DNA of 17,890 nt from an uncultured Clostridium sp. Its GTDB lineage: Bacteria; Bacillota; Clostridia; Lachnospirales; Lachnospiraceae. Under the pieces are notes generated by a model. That model was not told where the DNA came from. It worked only from the letters and a program-made list of their open reading frames with translations, and searched no databases. Shown in pieces: positions 1 through 5,901 of the stretch (the stretch's first letter is position 1; every line of letters starts with the position of its first letter). The position numbers and the translations under genes were made by a program. The stretch spans positions 1-17,890 of the forward strand of contig UQXF01000076.1 in NCBI GenBank assembly GCA_900544905.1. The letters are read 5' to 3'.

Positions 1-136
1 GTCCAGTGTAGAATGGATGGCATTTGGAACAGATTTCAACATGGATATCTTTCTTAGTAGATCCTGTTACGAATGTGTTTCCACAGTTGCAGGTTACAGT
101 TGCCTGATAGTAGTTCGGATGGATTCCTTCTCTCAT
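1..136 (-). CDS. rpmE: 50S ribosomal protein L31, C-terminus cut by contig edge
   Basis: Ribosomal protein L31, a small protein of the large ribosomal subunit. The visible 45 residues begin MREGIHPNYYQATVTCNCGN and continue to a CSKCHPFYTG motif. The CxC plus CxxC pattern marks the zinc-binding (C+) form, as in E. coli RpmE. The family is about 65-70 residues, so roughly the last third is missing off the left edge. The start ATG (136-134) is preceded on the minus strand by GAGAGGTG at a good spacing. It lies downstream of rho on the same strand, which is the usual Firmicutes order. It also has its own promoter. Identification is from direct motif reading and is secure. Confidence 0.95.
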   Translation of the reverse strand, partial: MREGIHPNYYQATVTCNCGNTFVTGSTKKDIHVEICSKCHPFYTG

Positions 137-211
137 GATTTTCACCTCTCTATATTTATTCTATTTTATTTGCGTTGAATCTGACGAATTCACACTTTAC
201 ACAGCCTACTG

Positions 212-240
212 ATTATAGCATGGCGTTATGAGAAATGCAA
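212..240 (-). promoter_or_regulatory. Predicted sigma-A promoter of rpmE
   Basis: Read on the minus strand this is TTGCAT (240-235), 17 bases, then TATAAT (217-212). Both boxes and the spacer are close to consensus. It lies between the rho stop and the rpmE start, leaving a leader of about 70 bases. L31 can therefore be transcribed independently of rho. Confidence 0.7.
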
Positions 241-304
241 GTTATTTATAAAAATTTCTAAAACTAATCCCAGATAATATTCTGCACGGTGTTTTTTGTG
301 AACA

Positions 305-565
305 TTACAATTTCTGTTTTTTTACCATTTGCACAAATTCAGCATTATTTGCAGTACGTGCAAACATGTTCAGGATCTGTTCCACTGCCTCATCAGACTT
401 CATTCCGTTAAGAGCCTTTCGCATAATATATACAGCTTCCTGCTCGTCTTTGCTCAGAAGCAGATCTTCTCGTCTGGTACCGGATTTCTGAATGTCGATG
501 GCCGGGAAAACCCGTTTCTCCTGAAGCTTGCGGTCAAGAACAAGCTCCATATTGCCGGTTCCCTT
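305..565 (-). CDS. rho: Transcription termination factor Rho, C-terminal fragment (chimeric break)
   Basis: C-terminal ~86 residues of Rho, the hexameric RNA helicase that ends transcription. From the break the protein reads KGTGNMELVLDRKLQEKRVF, followed by the PAIDIQKSGTRREDLL motif, which matches the ATPase-domain end of Rho (E. coli KGTGNMELHLSRK...AIDYNRSGTRKEELL). It ends naturally with TAA at 305-307 and is followed by rpmE as usual. Upstream of 565 the minus-strand reading no longer matches Rho: a Phe is expected before KGTGN and a Cys codon is found, and the sequence becomes fusA on the other strand. The gene is broken in this contig. Because Rho is normally full length (over 400 residues), the break is interpreted as a chimeric junction and not a real truncation. 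Confidence 0.9.
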   Translation of the reverse strand, partial: KGTGNMELVLDRKLQEKRVFPAIDIQKSGTRREDLLLSKDEQEAVYIMRKALNGMKSDEAVEQILNMFARTANNAEFVQMVKKQKL

Positions 566-883
566 GCATTTAAGGACGCTATGAAGAAAGCTGATCCGGT
601 ACTGCTCGAGCCTATCATGAAGGTAGAAGTAACCATGCCTGAAGAGTACATGGGAGATATCATCGGTGATATCAACTCTCGTCGTGGACGTATCGAAGGT
701 ATGGATGACCTCGGCGGTGGAAAGATCGTTAGAGGATATGTTCCGCTTTCAGAAATGTTCGGATACTCTACAGACCTTCGTTCCAGAACTCAGGGACGTG
801 GAAACTACTCAATGTTCTTCGAAAAATATGAGCCAGTTCCGAAGTCTGTTCAGGAAAAGATTTTATCTAACAAAAACGCATAA
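551..883 (+). CDS. fusA: Elongation factor G, C-terminal fragment (chimeric break)
   Basis: C-terminal ~110 residues of EF-G, the translocation GTPase. The fragment begins IAGSLAFKDAMKKADPVLLE and contains the domain IV/V signatures EPIMKVEVTMPEEYMGD, GDINSRRGRI and VPLSEMFGYSTDLRS, plus QGRGNYSMFFEKYEPVP. These match the EF-G C-terminus; the full family protein is about 690 residues. It ends with TAA at 881-883 and is followed by tuf, the standard str-operon order. Left of 551 the plus-strand reading stops resembling EF-G (His instead of the expected Lys before IAGS) and is the antisense of rho. The gene is complete only at its 3' end. Confidence 0.92.
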   Translation: MAGSLAFKDAMKKADPVLLEPIMKVEVTMPEEYMGDIIGDINSRRGRIEGMDDLGGGKIVRGYVPLSEMFGYSTDLRSRTQGRGNYSMFFEKYEPVPKSVQEKILSNKNA

Positions 884-899
884 AAAATACGAAAAAGGC

Positions 900-928
900 T
901 TGAAAAACTGTACTTTATGAAATATAAT
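900..928 (+). promoter_or_regulatory. Predicted sigma-A promoter of tuf
   Basis: TTGAAA (900-905), a 17-base spacer and TATAAT (923-928) lie between the fusA stop and tuf. The spacing is optimal and the -10 box perfect. It gives tuf a dedicated promoter with a leader of about 65 bases, in keeping with the very high expression expected for EF-Tu. Confidence 0.7.
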
Positions 929-1001
929 CAGTATTAGCCGAGTTAAAACATCGTAAACTAAAATGCCCTATTGGGTGGTATATTTAAGGAGGATATTCAA
1001 A

Positions 1002-2189
1002 ATGGCAAAGGCTAAATTTGAAAGAACAAAACCACATTGTAACATTGGTACAATCGGACACGTTGATCATGGTAAAACTACTTTAACAGCAGCAATTACA
1101 AAAACTCTTCATGAGAGATTAGGTACTGGTGAGGCTGTTGCATTCGAGAATATCGATAAGGCTCCAGAAGAGAGAGAAAGAGGTATTACAATTTCTACTG
1201 CTCACGTTGAGTATGAGACAGAGAAGAGACATTATGCACACGTTGACTGTCCAGGACATGCTGACTACGTTAAGAACATGATTACTGGTGCTGCTCAGAT
1301 GGATGGTGCTATCCTTGTAGTAGCTGCTACTGACGGTGTTATGGCTCAGACAAAGGAGCATATCTTATTATCTCGTCAGGTAGGTGTACCTTACATTGTA
1401 GTATTCTTAAATAAGTGTGATATGGTCGATGACGAGGAGTTAATCGAGTTAGTAGAGATGGAAGTAACAGAGCAGTTAGAGGAATATGATTTCCATGATT
1501 GCCCAATTGTTAAGGGTTCTGCTCTTAAGGCTCTTGAAGACCCTTCAAGCGAGTGGGGCGACAAGATTCTTGAGTTAATGAACACTGTAGATGAGTATAT
1601 CCCAGACCCACAGCGTGCAACTGACCAGCCATTCTTAATGCCTGTAGAGGACGTATTTACAATTACTGGTCGTGGTACTGTTGCTACTGGTAGAGTAGAG
1701 CGTGGTGTGTTACACCTTAATGATGAAGTTGAAATCATCGGTGTTAAGGAAGAGACACAGAAGACTGTTGTAACTGGTATCGAGATGTTCCGTAAGTTAT
1801 TAGACGAGGCTCAGGCTGGTGATAACATCGGTGCATTACTTCGTGGTATCCAGAGAACAGATATCGTTCGTGGCCAGGTTGTAGCTAAGCCAGGTACTGT
1901 TAAGTGCCACAAGAAGTTTACAGCTCAGGTTTACGTTTTGACTAAGGACGAGGGTGGACGCCATACACCTTTCTTTAACAACTACCGTCCACAGTTCTAC
2001 TTCAGAACAACAGACGTAACTGGTGTTTGCGAGTTACCAGCTGGTACAGAGATGTGCATGCCTGGTGATAACGTAGAGATGACTATCGAGTTAATTCACC
2101 CAGTAGCTATGGAGCAGGGTCTTACATTCGCTATCCGTGAAGGTGGACGTACAGTAGGTTCAGGTCGTGTTGCTACAATTATTGAGTAA
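1002..2189 (+). CDS. tuf: Translation elongation factor Tu
   Basis: Complete EF-Tu of 395 residues, which delivers aminoacyl-tRNA to the ribosome as a GTP complex. All GTPase motifs are present: G1 GHVDHGKT, G2 RGITIST, G3 DCPGHADY, G4 NKCD and G5 GSAL. The beta-barrel domains end in the normal EGGRTVGSGRVATIIE. The start at 1002 (MAKAKFERTKPHCNIGT) is chosen over an in-frame ATG at 963 because AAGGAGG sits at 986-992 and because EF-Tu proteins begin at this Met. Codon use is strongly biased (TTA for Leu, mostly GAG for Glu), as in highly expressed genes. The gene is followed by a strong terminator. Confidence 0.99.
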   Translation: MAKAKFERTKPHCNIGTIGHVDHGKTTLTAAITKTLHERLGTGEAVAFENIDKAPEERERGITISTAHVEYETEKRHYAHVDCPGHADYVKNMITGAAQMDGAILVVAATDGVMAQTKEHILLSRQVGVPYIVVFLNKCDMVDDEELIELVEMEVTEQLEEYDFHDCPIVKGSALKALEDPSSEWGDKILELMNTVDEYIPDPQRATDQPFLMPVEDVFTITGRGTVATGRVERGVLHLNDEVEIIGVKEETQKTVVTGIEMFRKLLDEAQAGDNIGALLRGIQRTDIVRGQVVAKPGTVKCHKKFTAQVYVLTKDEGGRHTPFFNNYRPQFYFRTTDVTGVCELPAGTEMCMPGDNVEMTIELIHPVAMEQGLTFAIREGGRTVGSGRVATIIE

Positions 2190-2222
2190 TTAAATACTGT
2201 TTGCGTATTAATTGACTTAATT

Positions 2223-2259
2223 GGCTCAGCCCTTTGTTAACAAGGGGTTGAGCCTTTTT
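2223..2259 (+). terminator. Intrinsic terminator of tuf
   Basis: A 14-bp stem pairs GGCTCAGCCCTTTG (2223-2236) with CAAGGGGTTGAGCC (2241-2254), with two non-Watson-Crick G-T pairs and a TTAA loop. A run of five T follows. It lies 33 bases after the tuf stop. Confidence 0.93.
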
Positions 2260-2562
2260 ATATGCATCTGGCGAGGTCAGCGCACGGGCTAAAGTCAAGT
2301 CGTTTTCGTAGACTTGCTATAGGCTTATTTTATTTTTTGGACTTACGACTTTGAACTTTGTGTTCTGTGGTTGTGGTTTTTCTGATGCATCTGCCGTCGG
2401 ATTTTACTATATCCTTCTGGTGCTGGTTCTGCATCATATACATCACTTTCATTCCTGGAGAAGAACGGTGAAGTGGTTACAAGGGTATAAAGATTAATTT
2501 GGTAACTTCCGGTTTTATGGTTAAGATTGTGCAATGAAGGATTTGGAGGATTTATAAAATAT
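2260..2562. other. Gene-poor spacer with a possible decayed minus-strand coding fragment
   Basis: No convincing intact gene lies between the tuf terminator and the GH8 gene. On the minus strand, about 2512 down to the stop at 2343-2345 translates to a coding-like tail containing TTSPFFSRNESDVYDAEPAP and EGYSKIRRQMHQKNHNHR. It has no plausible start and overlaps the 5' end of the GH8 gene only as out-of-frame sequence. It may be the 3' remnant of a lost gene; I do not recognise the family. A CAAGTC/GACTTG inverted repeat occurs at 2296-2316. The last ~60 bases are the GH8 leader. Confidence 0.3.
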
Positions 2563-3789
2563 ATGAAGAAAATAACAGGTTTAAGCATAGTATGTATATT
2601 AGTTATATTGATTGTCATTGTATATGTGTCCATGGCAGATGACTCTTCCGCCACAACAAATACTCTTTCGGAAGAGACGGTTGATTTTTATGAAAAATGG
2701 AAAAATGAATATGTCATAAAAAATTCCTATATAACCAATGAAGACCAATACTACGTTTGGTATAGTGGTGAAACATATTCACAAAATAATTCTGCAACAG
2801 CAGTTACAGTTTCGGAAGCACATGGTTATGGTATGTTGATTACAGTAAGTATGGCAGATTATGATAAGGATGCAAAATCTATCTTTGACGGAATGTATCG
2901 CTATTATCGTGCACATTTGAGCAGCATCGGCCCTAATTTAATGGCATGGCAGCAAGAGGATAATGGTAGTGCAATTGTTGACACAACAGGCTCAGATTCT
3001 GCAACAGATGGAGATATGGATATTGCGTATGCTTTGCTTATGGCAGACAGTATTTGGGGAAGCGATGGGGAAATTCCCTATAAGCAGACTGCCATAGACA
3101 TTATAAATGATATTATGACCTATGAAGTGAACAAAACAGACTGGATAATGCAGCTTGGTGATTGGGTATATTCATCCAAAGAAGGGGATGAATATTATTC
3201 AGCGACACGGTCTTCGGATTTCATTTTACAATATATGCCGGTATTCGCAAAAATCACAGGTGATGAACGTTGGTTAAAGGTGTATGAAAGTACTTATAAT
3301 ATAATCAACAGTATTACGGATGAATATAACGTGGGTATTTTACCTGATTTTATTGTAAAAGACGATGATTCGGGAGCATTTGTTCCTGCATCACCCAATT
3401 ATCTTGAAAGCGAGTATGATGGTGCCTATTACTATAACAGTTGCCGAACCCCATGGAGAATCAGTATGGATTATCTTATTAACGGGAACGAAGATGCGCT
3501 TGCATTTGCAGAAATGTTGAATGGTTTTATTTTGGATTCAACAGATGGAGAACCACAGAGAATCAGAGCAGGATATAAACTGGATGGAACTCCGATTGAA
3601 AATTATGAGGAGCTTTGTTTTACAGCACCTTTTATGATTGCGGCCGCCTGTGGAACAAATCAGGAATGGCATGATTCAATTCGTAATGCAGTTATCAATT
3701 ACGGTGATGATGTATATTATGGTGATTCAATCAAAATGCTCTGTCTTATTGTTGATGATGGAGGATGGATTGTTCCAGAAGACAAATGA
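2563..3789 (+). CDS. Secreted or membrane-anchored glycoside hydrolase family 8
   Basis: A 408-residue GH8 (alpha/alpha)6-barrel hydrolase, an inverting enzyme acting on beta-1,4-type glucan, xylan or chitosan chains. Residues 1-25 (MKKITGLSIVCILVILIVIV then YVSMA) form a signal peptide or signal anchor with no lipobox. The family acid motif TVSEAHGYGM carries Glu85, and SATDGDMDIAYALLMA carries the conserved Asp region (149-153). Where GH8a enzymes have a catalytic Asp before A-x-R-x-P, this protein has Asn292 (YYYNSCRTPWR), preceded by a loop LESEYDG with Glu282 and Glu284. From memory of the family, that is the pattern of the chitosanase/lichenase-type subfamily, where a loop Glu acts as base. 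The start at 2563 is preferred to a TTG at 2527 because MKK opens the signal sequence and GGAGGA lies at 2545-2550. The gene stands alone; its substrate is not determined. Confidence 0.88.
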   Translation: MKKITGLSIVCILVILIVIVYVSMADDSSATTNTLSEETVDFYEKWKNEYVIKNSYITNEDQYYVWYSGETYSQNNSATAVTVSEAHGYGMLITVSMADYDKDAKSIFDGMYRYYRAHLSSIGPNLMAWQQEDNGSAIVDTTGSDSATDGDMDIAYALLMADSIWGSDGEIPYKQTAIDIINDIMTYEVNKTDWIMQLGDWVYSSKEGDEYYSATRSSDFILQYMPVFAKITGDERWLKVYESTYNIINSITDEYNVGILPDFIVKDDDSGAFVPASPNYLESEYDGAYYYNSCRTPWRISMDYLINGNEDALAFAEMLNGFILDSTDGEPQRIRAGYKLDGTPIENYEELCFTAPFMIAAACGTNQEWHDSIRNAVINYGDDVYYGDSIKMLCLIVDDGGWIVPEDK

Positions 3790-3812
3790 AGCAGAGAGGT
3801 GTTAGATAAATT

Positions 3813-3852
3813 TCCCACAAAAGAAGTTGCCACAAGGCAACCCTCTTTTGGG
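3813..3852 (+). terminator. Hairpin after the GH8 gene, possible terminator
   Basis: An inner perfect stem GTTGCC/GGCAAC (3826-3831, 3836-3841) is flanked by an outer pairing of CAAAAGA with TCTTTTG and CCC with GGG. It lies about 25 bases after the GH8 stop. There is no clean T-run after it (GGACTAAAAAG follows), so termination is only a possibility. The following AT-rich stretch to the IS (3853-3966) shows nothing I can name. Confidence 0.45.
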
Positions 3853-3966
3853 ACTAAAAAGTTGATTATCTATATTCTTTAATATATTACTAAAAGCAGA
3901 TTATGAATAGTTAGCTAAAATCCAATAATAAGTATTATATGGTATAAGCTTGTGATAAGTAAGATA

Positions 3967-4004
3967 TGTTGTGATATAACATAGTTGTAACAGCTCGACC
4001 TAAT
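3967..4004 (+). repeat. IS left terminal inverted repeat
   Basis: 38-bp imperfect inverted repeat. Outermost bases TGTTGTG are identical to the complement of the right end, as are the internal TTGTAACA and ACCTAAT blocks. The -35 box of the transposase promoter lies inside it. Confidence 0.85.
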
Positions 4005-4014
4005 AAGGTATAAT
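3985..4014 (+). promoter_or_regulatory. Predicted transposase promoter
   Basis: TTGTAA (3985-3990), an 18-base spacer and a perfect TATAAT (4009-4014) precede orfA, with AGGAGG at 4018-4023. The -35 box is within the terminal repeat, so transposase bound to the end could repress its own synthesis. That regulation is inferred from position. Confidence 0.6.
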
Positions 4015-4032
4015 CTTAGGAGGAAATGAGGT

Positions 4033-4326
4033 ATGTTACAAATGAGCCAACACTATGAACCAGAATTCAAGAAGAAGATAGTCCGTCTTCATCTTGAAGA
4101 TGGAAGATCCATCAAAAGTCTTGCGGCTGAATACGGTATATCACACGCAAGTATTTCTAACTGGACAGCACAATTCCGCACAGAATGCCAAACAAATGAA
4201 GAAGCCCAAGCCGATTATGATTACATGAAGGAGAATCTCAAGCTCAAAAAACAACTTGCTGAACTCCAAAAGGAAAATGACTTCCTAAAAAAAGCAGCGG
4301 CATTCTTTGCGAAGGAAATCGATTAG
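4033..4326 (+). CDS. IS3-family transposase OrfA (HTH and leucine zipper)
   Basis: A 97-residue OrfA. An N-terminal helix-turn-helix (about residues 5-45; KSLAAEYGISHASISNWTAQ) recognises the inverted repeats. A C-terminal coiled coil rich in Leu/Lys/Glu (about 62-90; LKLKKQLAELQKENDFLKKA) mediates oligomerisation. The start at 4033 follows AGGAGG with a 9-base spacer. Near the 3' end a run of seven A followed by G (4287-4294) sits in the phase A AAA AAA G, the classic -1 slippage site of this family. It joins OrfA to the orfB frame to make the full transposase. Without slippage translation stops at 4324-4326. Confidence 0.93.
   Translation: MLQMSQHYEPEFKKKIVRLHLEDGRSIKSLAAEYGISHASISNWTAQFRTECQTNEEAQADYDYMKENLKLKKQLAELQKENDFLKKAAAFFAKEID
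4287..4294 (+). promoter_or_regulatory. Programmed -1 ribosomal frameshift site (A7G)
   Basis: The heptamer A AAA AAA followed by G is in the orfA reading phase (CTA AAA AAA GCA). A -1 slip moves ribosomes into the frame of the DDE integrase ORF, which has no stop between here and 5190. This is established biology for IS3 elements; use of this copy is inferred from phase. Confidence 0.8.
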
Positions 4327-5192
4327 AGGCTTATCGATTCATTCAAAAATACAATAATCAGTTTGGACTGCGATGGCTTCTTAAGAAGTTTAACATATGT
4401 CCCAATGCTTATTATAATTACCTTAAAAATCGAAAAGCTGGTTATCATCAACACAAAGAAGAAATCAAAACCTCTATTCGTGAAATATATCATTCCCATG
4501 GCGGAGTTGATGGTTACAGAACCATTCATGCATATCTTTGTCGTAAAGGATATGATATCAGTCGCTTAACTGTTCATAAATATATGAATACAGAGATGCA
4601 GCTTTTTTCAATTTCCAGAAAGAGAAAACCGGATTACAAAAGCGGTGTCGCGCACAAGGTTTATGAAAACAAGCTGAATCAGGATTTTCATTCAGCCAAA
4701 ATCAATCAAAAATGGTGTACTGATTTCATATATCTATTTCTGACAGATGGCAGTAAACGTTATAATTGTACAATTATTGACCTTCATGACCGAAGCGTCA
4801 TTGCAAGTATAACAGACCGAAACATAACAGCAGACTTGGCAAAAAGAACATTGGAAAAAGCTATTAAGTCTCAACCGGGAATAGATTTAAACAAGCTAAT
4901 GGTTCATTCAGACCAGGGCAGCCAGTACACTTCCAGGGAGTTCACAGAATTCTGTGAGAAACTCGGCATAACCCAGAGCATGAGTAAAGCTGGATATCCT
5001 TATGATAATGCTCCAATGGAAAGATATTTCAATACATTAAAGAATGATCTTATCTACCAGCATTACTATCATACAGAAGAGGAACTCTATACAGCCGTTG
5101 AAGAATTTGCGTATGTACAATATAACCATGTACGTCCGCATTCTTATAGTAATTACAGAACGTCTTACGAGGCACGCTATGGGGTTGCATAA
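4287..5192 (+). CDS. IS3-family transposase OrfB, DDE integrase (made by -1 frameshift)
   Basis: Catalytic part of the transposase. The frame is open from before the slippery run to the TAA at 5190-5192, about 300 residues. The N-terminal HTH_21-like part includes EAYRFIQKYNNQFGLRWLLK and the HSHGGVDGYRTIHAYL motif (about 4323-4560). The integrase core then carries the three acidic residues: Asp in WCTDFIYLF, Asp in VHSDQGSQY and Glu in APMERYFNTLKNDLI, followed by QYNHVRPHS. All catalytic residues and the end are intact. An in-frame ATG at 4584 would miss the N-terminal part, so synthesis as an OrfAB fusion is much more likely than independent initiation there. Confidence 0.92.
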   Translation, partial: KKSSGILCEGNRLEAYRFIQKYNNQFGLRWLLKKFNICPNAYYNYLKNRKAGYHQHKEEIKTSIREIYHSHGGVDGYRTIHAYLCRKGYDISRLTVHKYMNTEMQLFSISRKRKPDYKSGVAHKVYENKLNQDFHSAKINQKWCTDFIYLFLTDGSKRYNCTIIDLHDRSVIASITDRNITADLAKRTLEKAIKSQPGIDLNKLMVHSDQGSQYTSREFTEFCEKLGITQSMSKAGYPYDNAPMERYFNTLKNDLIYQHYYHTEEELYTAVEEFAYVQYNHVRPHSYSNYRTSYEARYGVA

Positions 5193-5202
5193 ACCCCATA
5201 GC
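5176..5202. repeat. Perfect hairpin across the transposase stop codon
   Basis: GCTATGGGGTT (5176-5186) pairs with AACCCCATAGC (5192-5202) over 11 bp with a 5-base loop containing the stop codon's first bases. No T-run follows on the plus strand. It could slow or end transcription leaving the IS, or block read-through from outside; its role is not shown by the sequence. Confidence 0.55.
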
Positions 5203-5206
5203 AAAA

Positions 5207-5244
5207 ATTAGGTTGTAGTGTTACAAAAATGCTTGACCACAACA
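5207..5244 (-). repeat. IS right terminal inverted repeat
   Basis: 38-bp end reading ATTAGGTTGTAGTGTTACAA at its inner side and closing with CCACAACA at 5244. It is the imperfect inverse of 3967-4004. Confidence 0.85.
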
Positions 5245-5542
5245 CCTATAAATCCACAAGCAGAAGTTCTAATATTTTGAACAATTATTTTTATAACTGG
5301 TTGTATATTAACACTTTGCATTTAAATAAGGAATTAGCTGTAAAGATAATGGAATATGATACATTTACAGATATTGCGTTTAATCCTCAAAAATCTATAA
5401 ATTGCCAGGTGGAAGCAACTGCAATATATGTATCACTAAAAAATAAGGATTGATGGAAGAAGCTTTAATAGATAAGGGGAATTTTAGAAAAATAGTATAT
5501 CCAGATTATATAGATGAGATGATACAGTTAAGCTTTGTTTAA
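5245..5542 (+). pseudogene. Frameshifted C-terminal remnant of an unnamed conserved protein
   Basis: Three consecutive frames give one protein-like tail: NPQAEVLIF (from about 5250), then YNWLYINTLHLNKELAVKI, then MEYDTFTDIAFNPQKSINCQ and VEATAIYVSLKNKD up to a TGA at 5451-5453. A shifted frame beginning at the overlapping ATG 5453 gives MEEALIDKGNFRKIVYPDYI and DEMIQLSFV with a stop at 5540-5542. One missing T would restore ...KNKDLMEEALIDKG, so the last break is a single-base deletion. The 5' part of the gene is absent: the IS right end abuts it and nothing matching lies on the other side. The D-A/T-FTDI-x-FNP-x-KSIN pattern resembles proteins annotated DUF6977, but I recall this only loosely. 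Sequencing error could explain one shift, less easily two. Confidence 0.5.
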
Positions 5543-5559
5543 TATTAACGGATAGAGTA

Positions 5560-5602
5560 AACAACATGCGTTGTTGAATTGCACTTTTTTAGGCAATATG
5601 AT
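5560..5602 (+). promoter_or_regulatory. Predicted promoter with overlapping palindrome
   Basis: TTGAAT (5574-5579), a 17-base spacer and TATGAT (5597-5602) form a good sigma-A promoter ahead of the small ORF at 5636. A perfect inverted repeat AACAAC-ATGC-GTTGTT (5560-5575) touches the -35 box and could be an operator. The operator role is inference. Confidence 0.45.
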
Positions 5603-5635
5603 ATGATGAAAACAAGTAAAAATGGTGGTGAAGTT

Positions 5636-5803
5636 ATGGAAGATATTAAGTTTGGCTGTTTTGGGGTTGGATTATATCTTAAAGACGGAAACAAGTTTGA
5701 AACACTAAAAAGGGCAGGGCCGATGAATATTTCCCTTAGTTTTAAATTTATATTGTTTAACGAGTGGATTGGCCGAATTTTGTATAAAGGAGATGCGTGG
5801 TGA
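5636..5803 (+). CDS. Small hypothetical protein, 55 residues
   Basis: I do not recognise this product. It begins MEDIKFGCFGVGLYLKDGNK and ends IGRILYKGDAW, a soluble-looking, weakly basic sequence without a signal peptide or membrane segment. GGTGGTGAAG at 5624-5633 could serve as ribosome site close to the ATG, and a promoter lies just upstream. An earlier in-frame ATG pair (about 5603-5608) would add some eleven residues. It sits in the accessory stretch between a gene remnant and the histidine kinase, on the same strand as the kinase. It could be a real small gene or the 5' end of a truncated larger one. Confidence 0.35.
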   Translation: MEDIKFGCFGVGLYLKDGNKFETLKRAGPMNISLSFKFILFNEWIGRILYKGDAW

Positions 5804-5901
5804 ATTATAACAAATAAAATAAGTGTTTTGTATATTTTTGTGATATTATGATAGCCAGAATGTGAACAATGTGTTATGGAACGAAGGAATCTACTGTGGG
5901 G

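Larger units (their letters stand above)
3967..5244 (+). mobile_element. Complete IS3-family insertion sequence, about 1278 bp
   Basis: The element is bounded by 38-bp imperfect inverted repeats. The left repeat (3967-4004, starting TGTTGTGATATAACA) and the complement of the right repeat (5207-5244, starting TGTTGTGGTCAAGCA) agree at most positions, including TTGTAACA and ACCTAAT blocks. The ends are 5'-TG...CA-3' as in IS3 elements. Inside are orfA and orfB in overlapping phases with an A7G slippery run between them and an intact DDE integrase domain, so it looks capable of transposition. No 3-5 bp target duplication is visible: the left flank is AAGATA and the right flank CCTATA. This suggests that a deletion or rearrangement occurred at one end. 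Confidence 0.9.

Noticed and set aside
329..883. A continuous 184-residue plus-strand reading frame
   Set aside because: Its first ~74 codons are the antisense of rho and only the part from 551 is EF-G. The frame exists only because of the chimeric join.
963..1001. An upstream in-frame ATG that would add 13 residues to EF-Tu
   Set aside because: It has no ribosome site, EF-Tu begins MAKxKF, and AAGGAGG sits just before 1002.
2527..2562. TTG start adding 12 residues to the GH8 protein
   Set aside because: The added residues precede a normal MKK signal sequence and contain the GGAGGA ribosome site itself.
4584..5192. The transposase OrfB as a separate 202-residue gene starting at ATG 4584
   Set aside because: The frame is open and homologous far upstream to the A7G slippery site, so this ATG is internal.
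5229..5453. A 74-residue gene starting inside the IS right end
   Set aside because: The start codon belongs to the inverted repeat and the first residues are not protein-like. Only the later part is conserved-looking, as a remnant.
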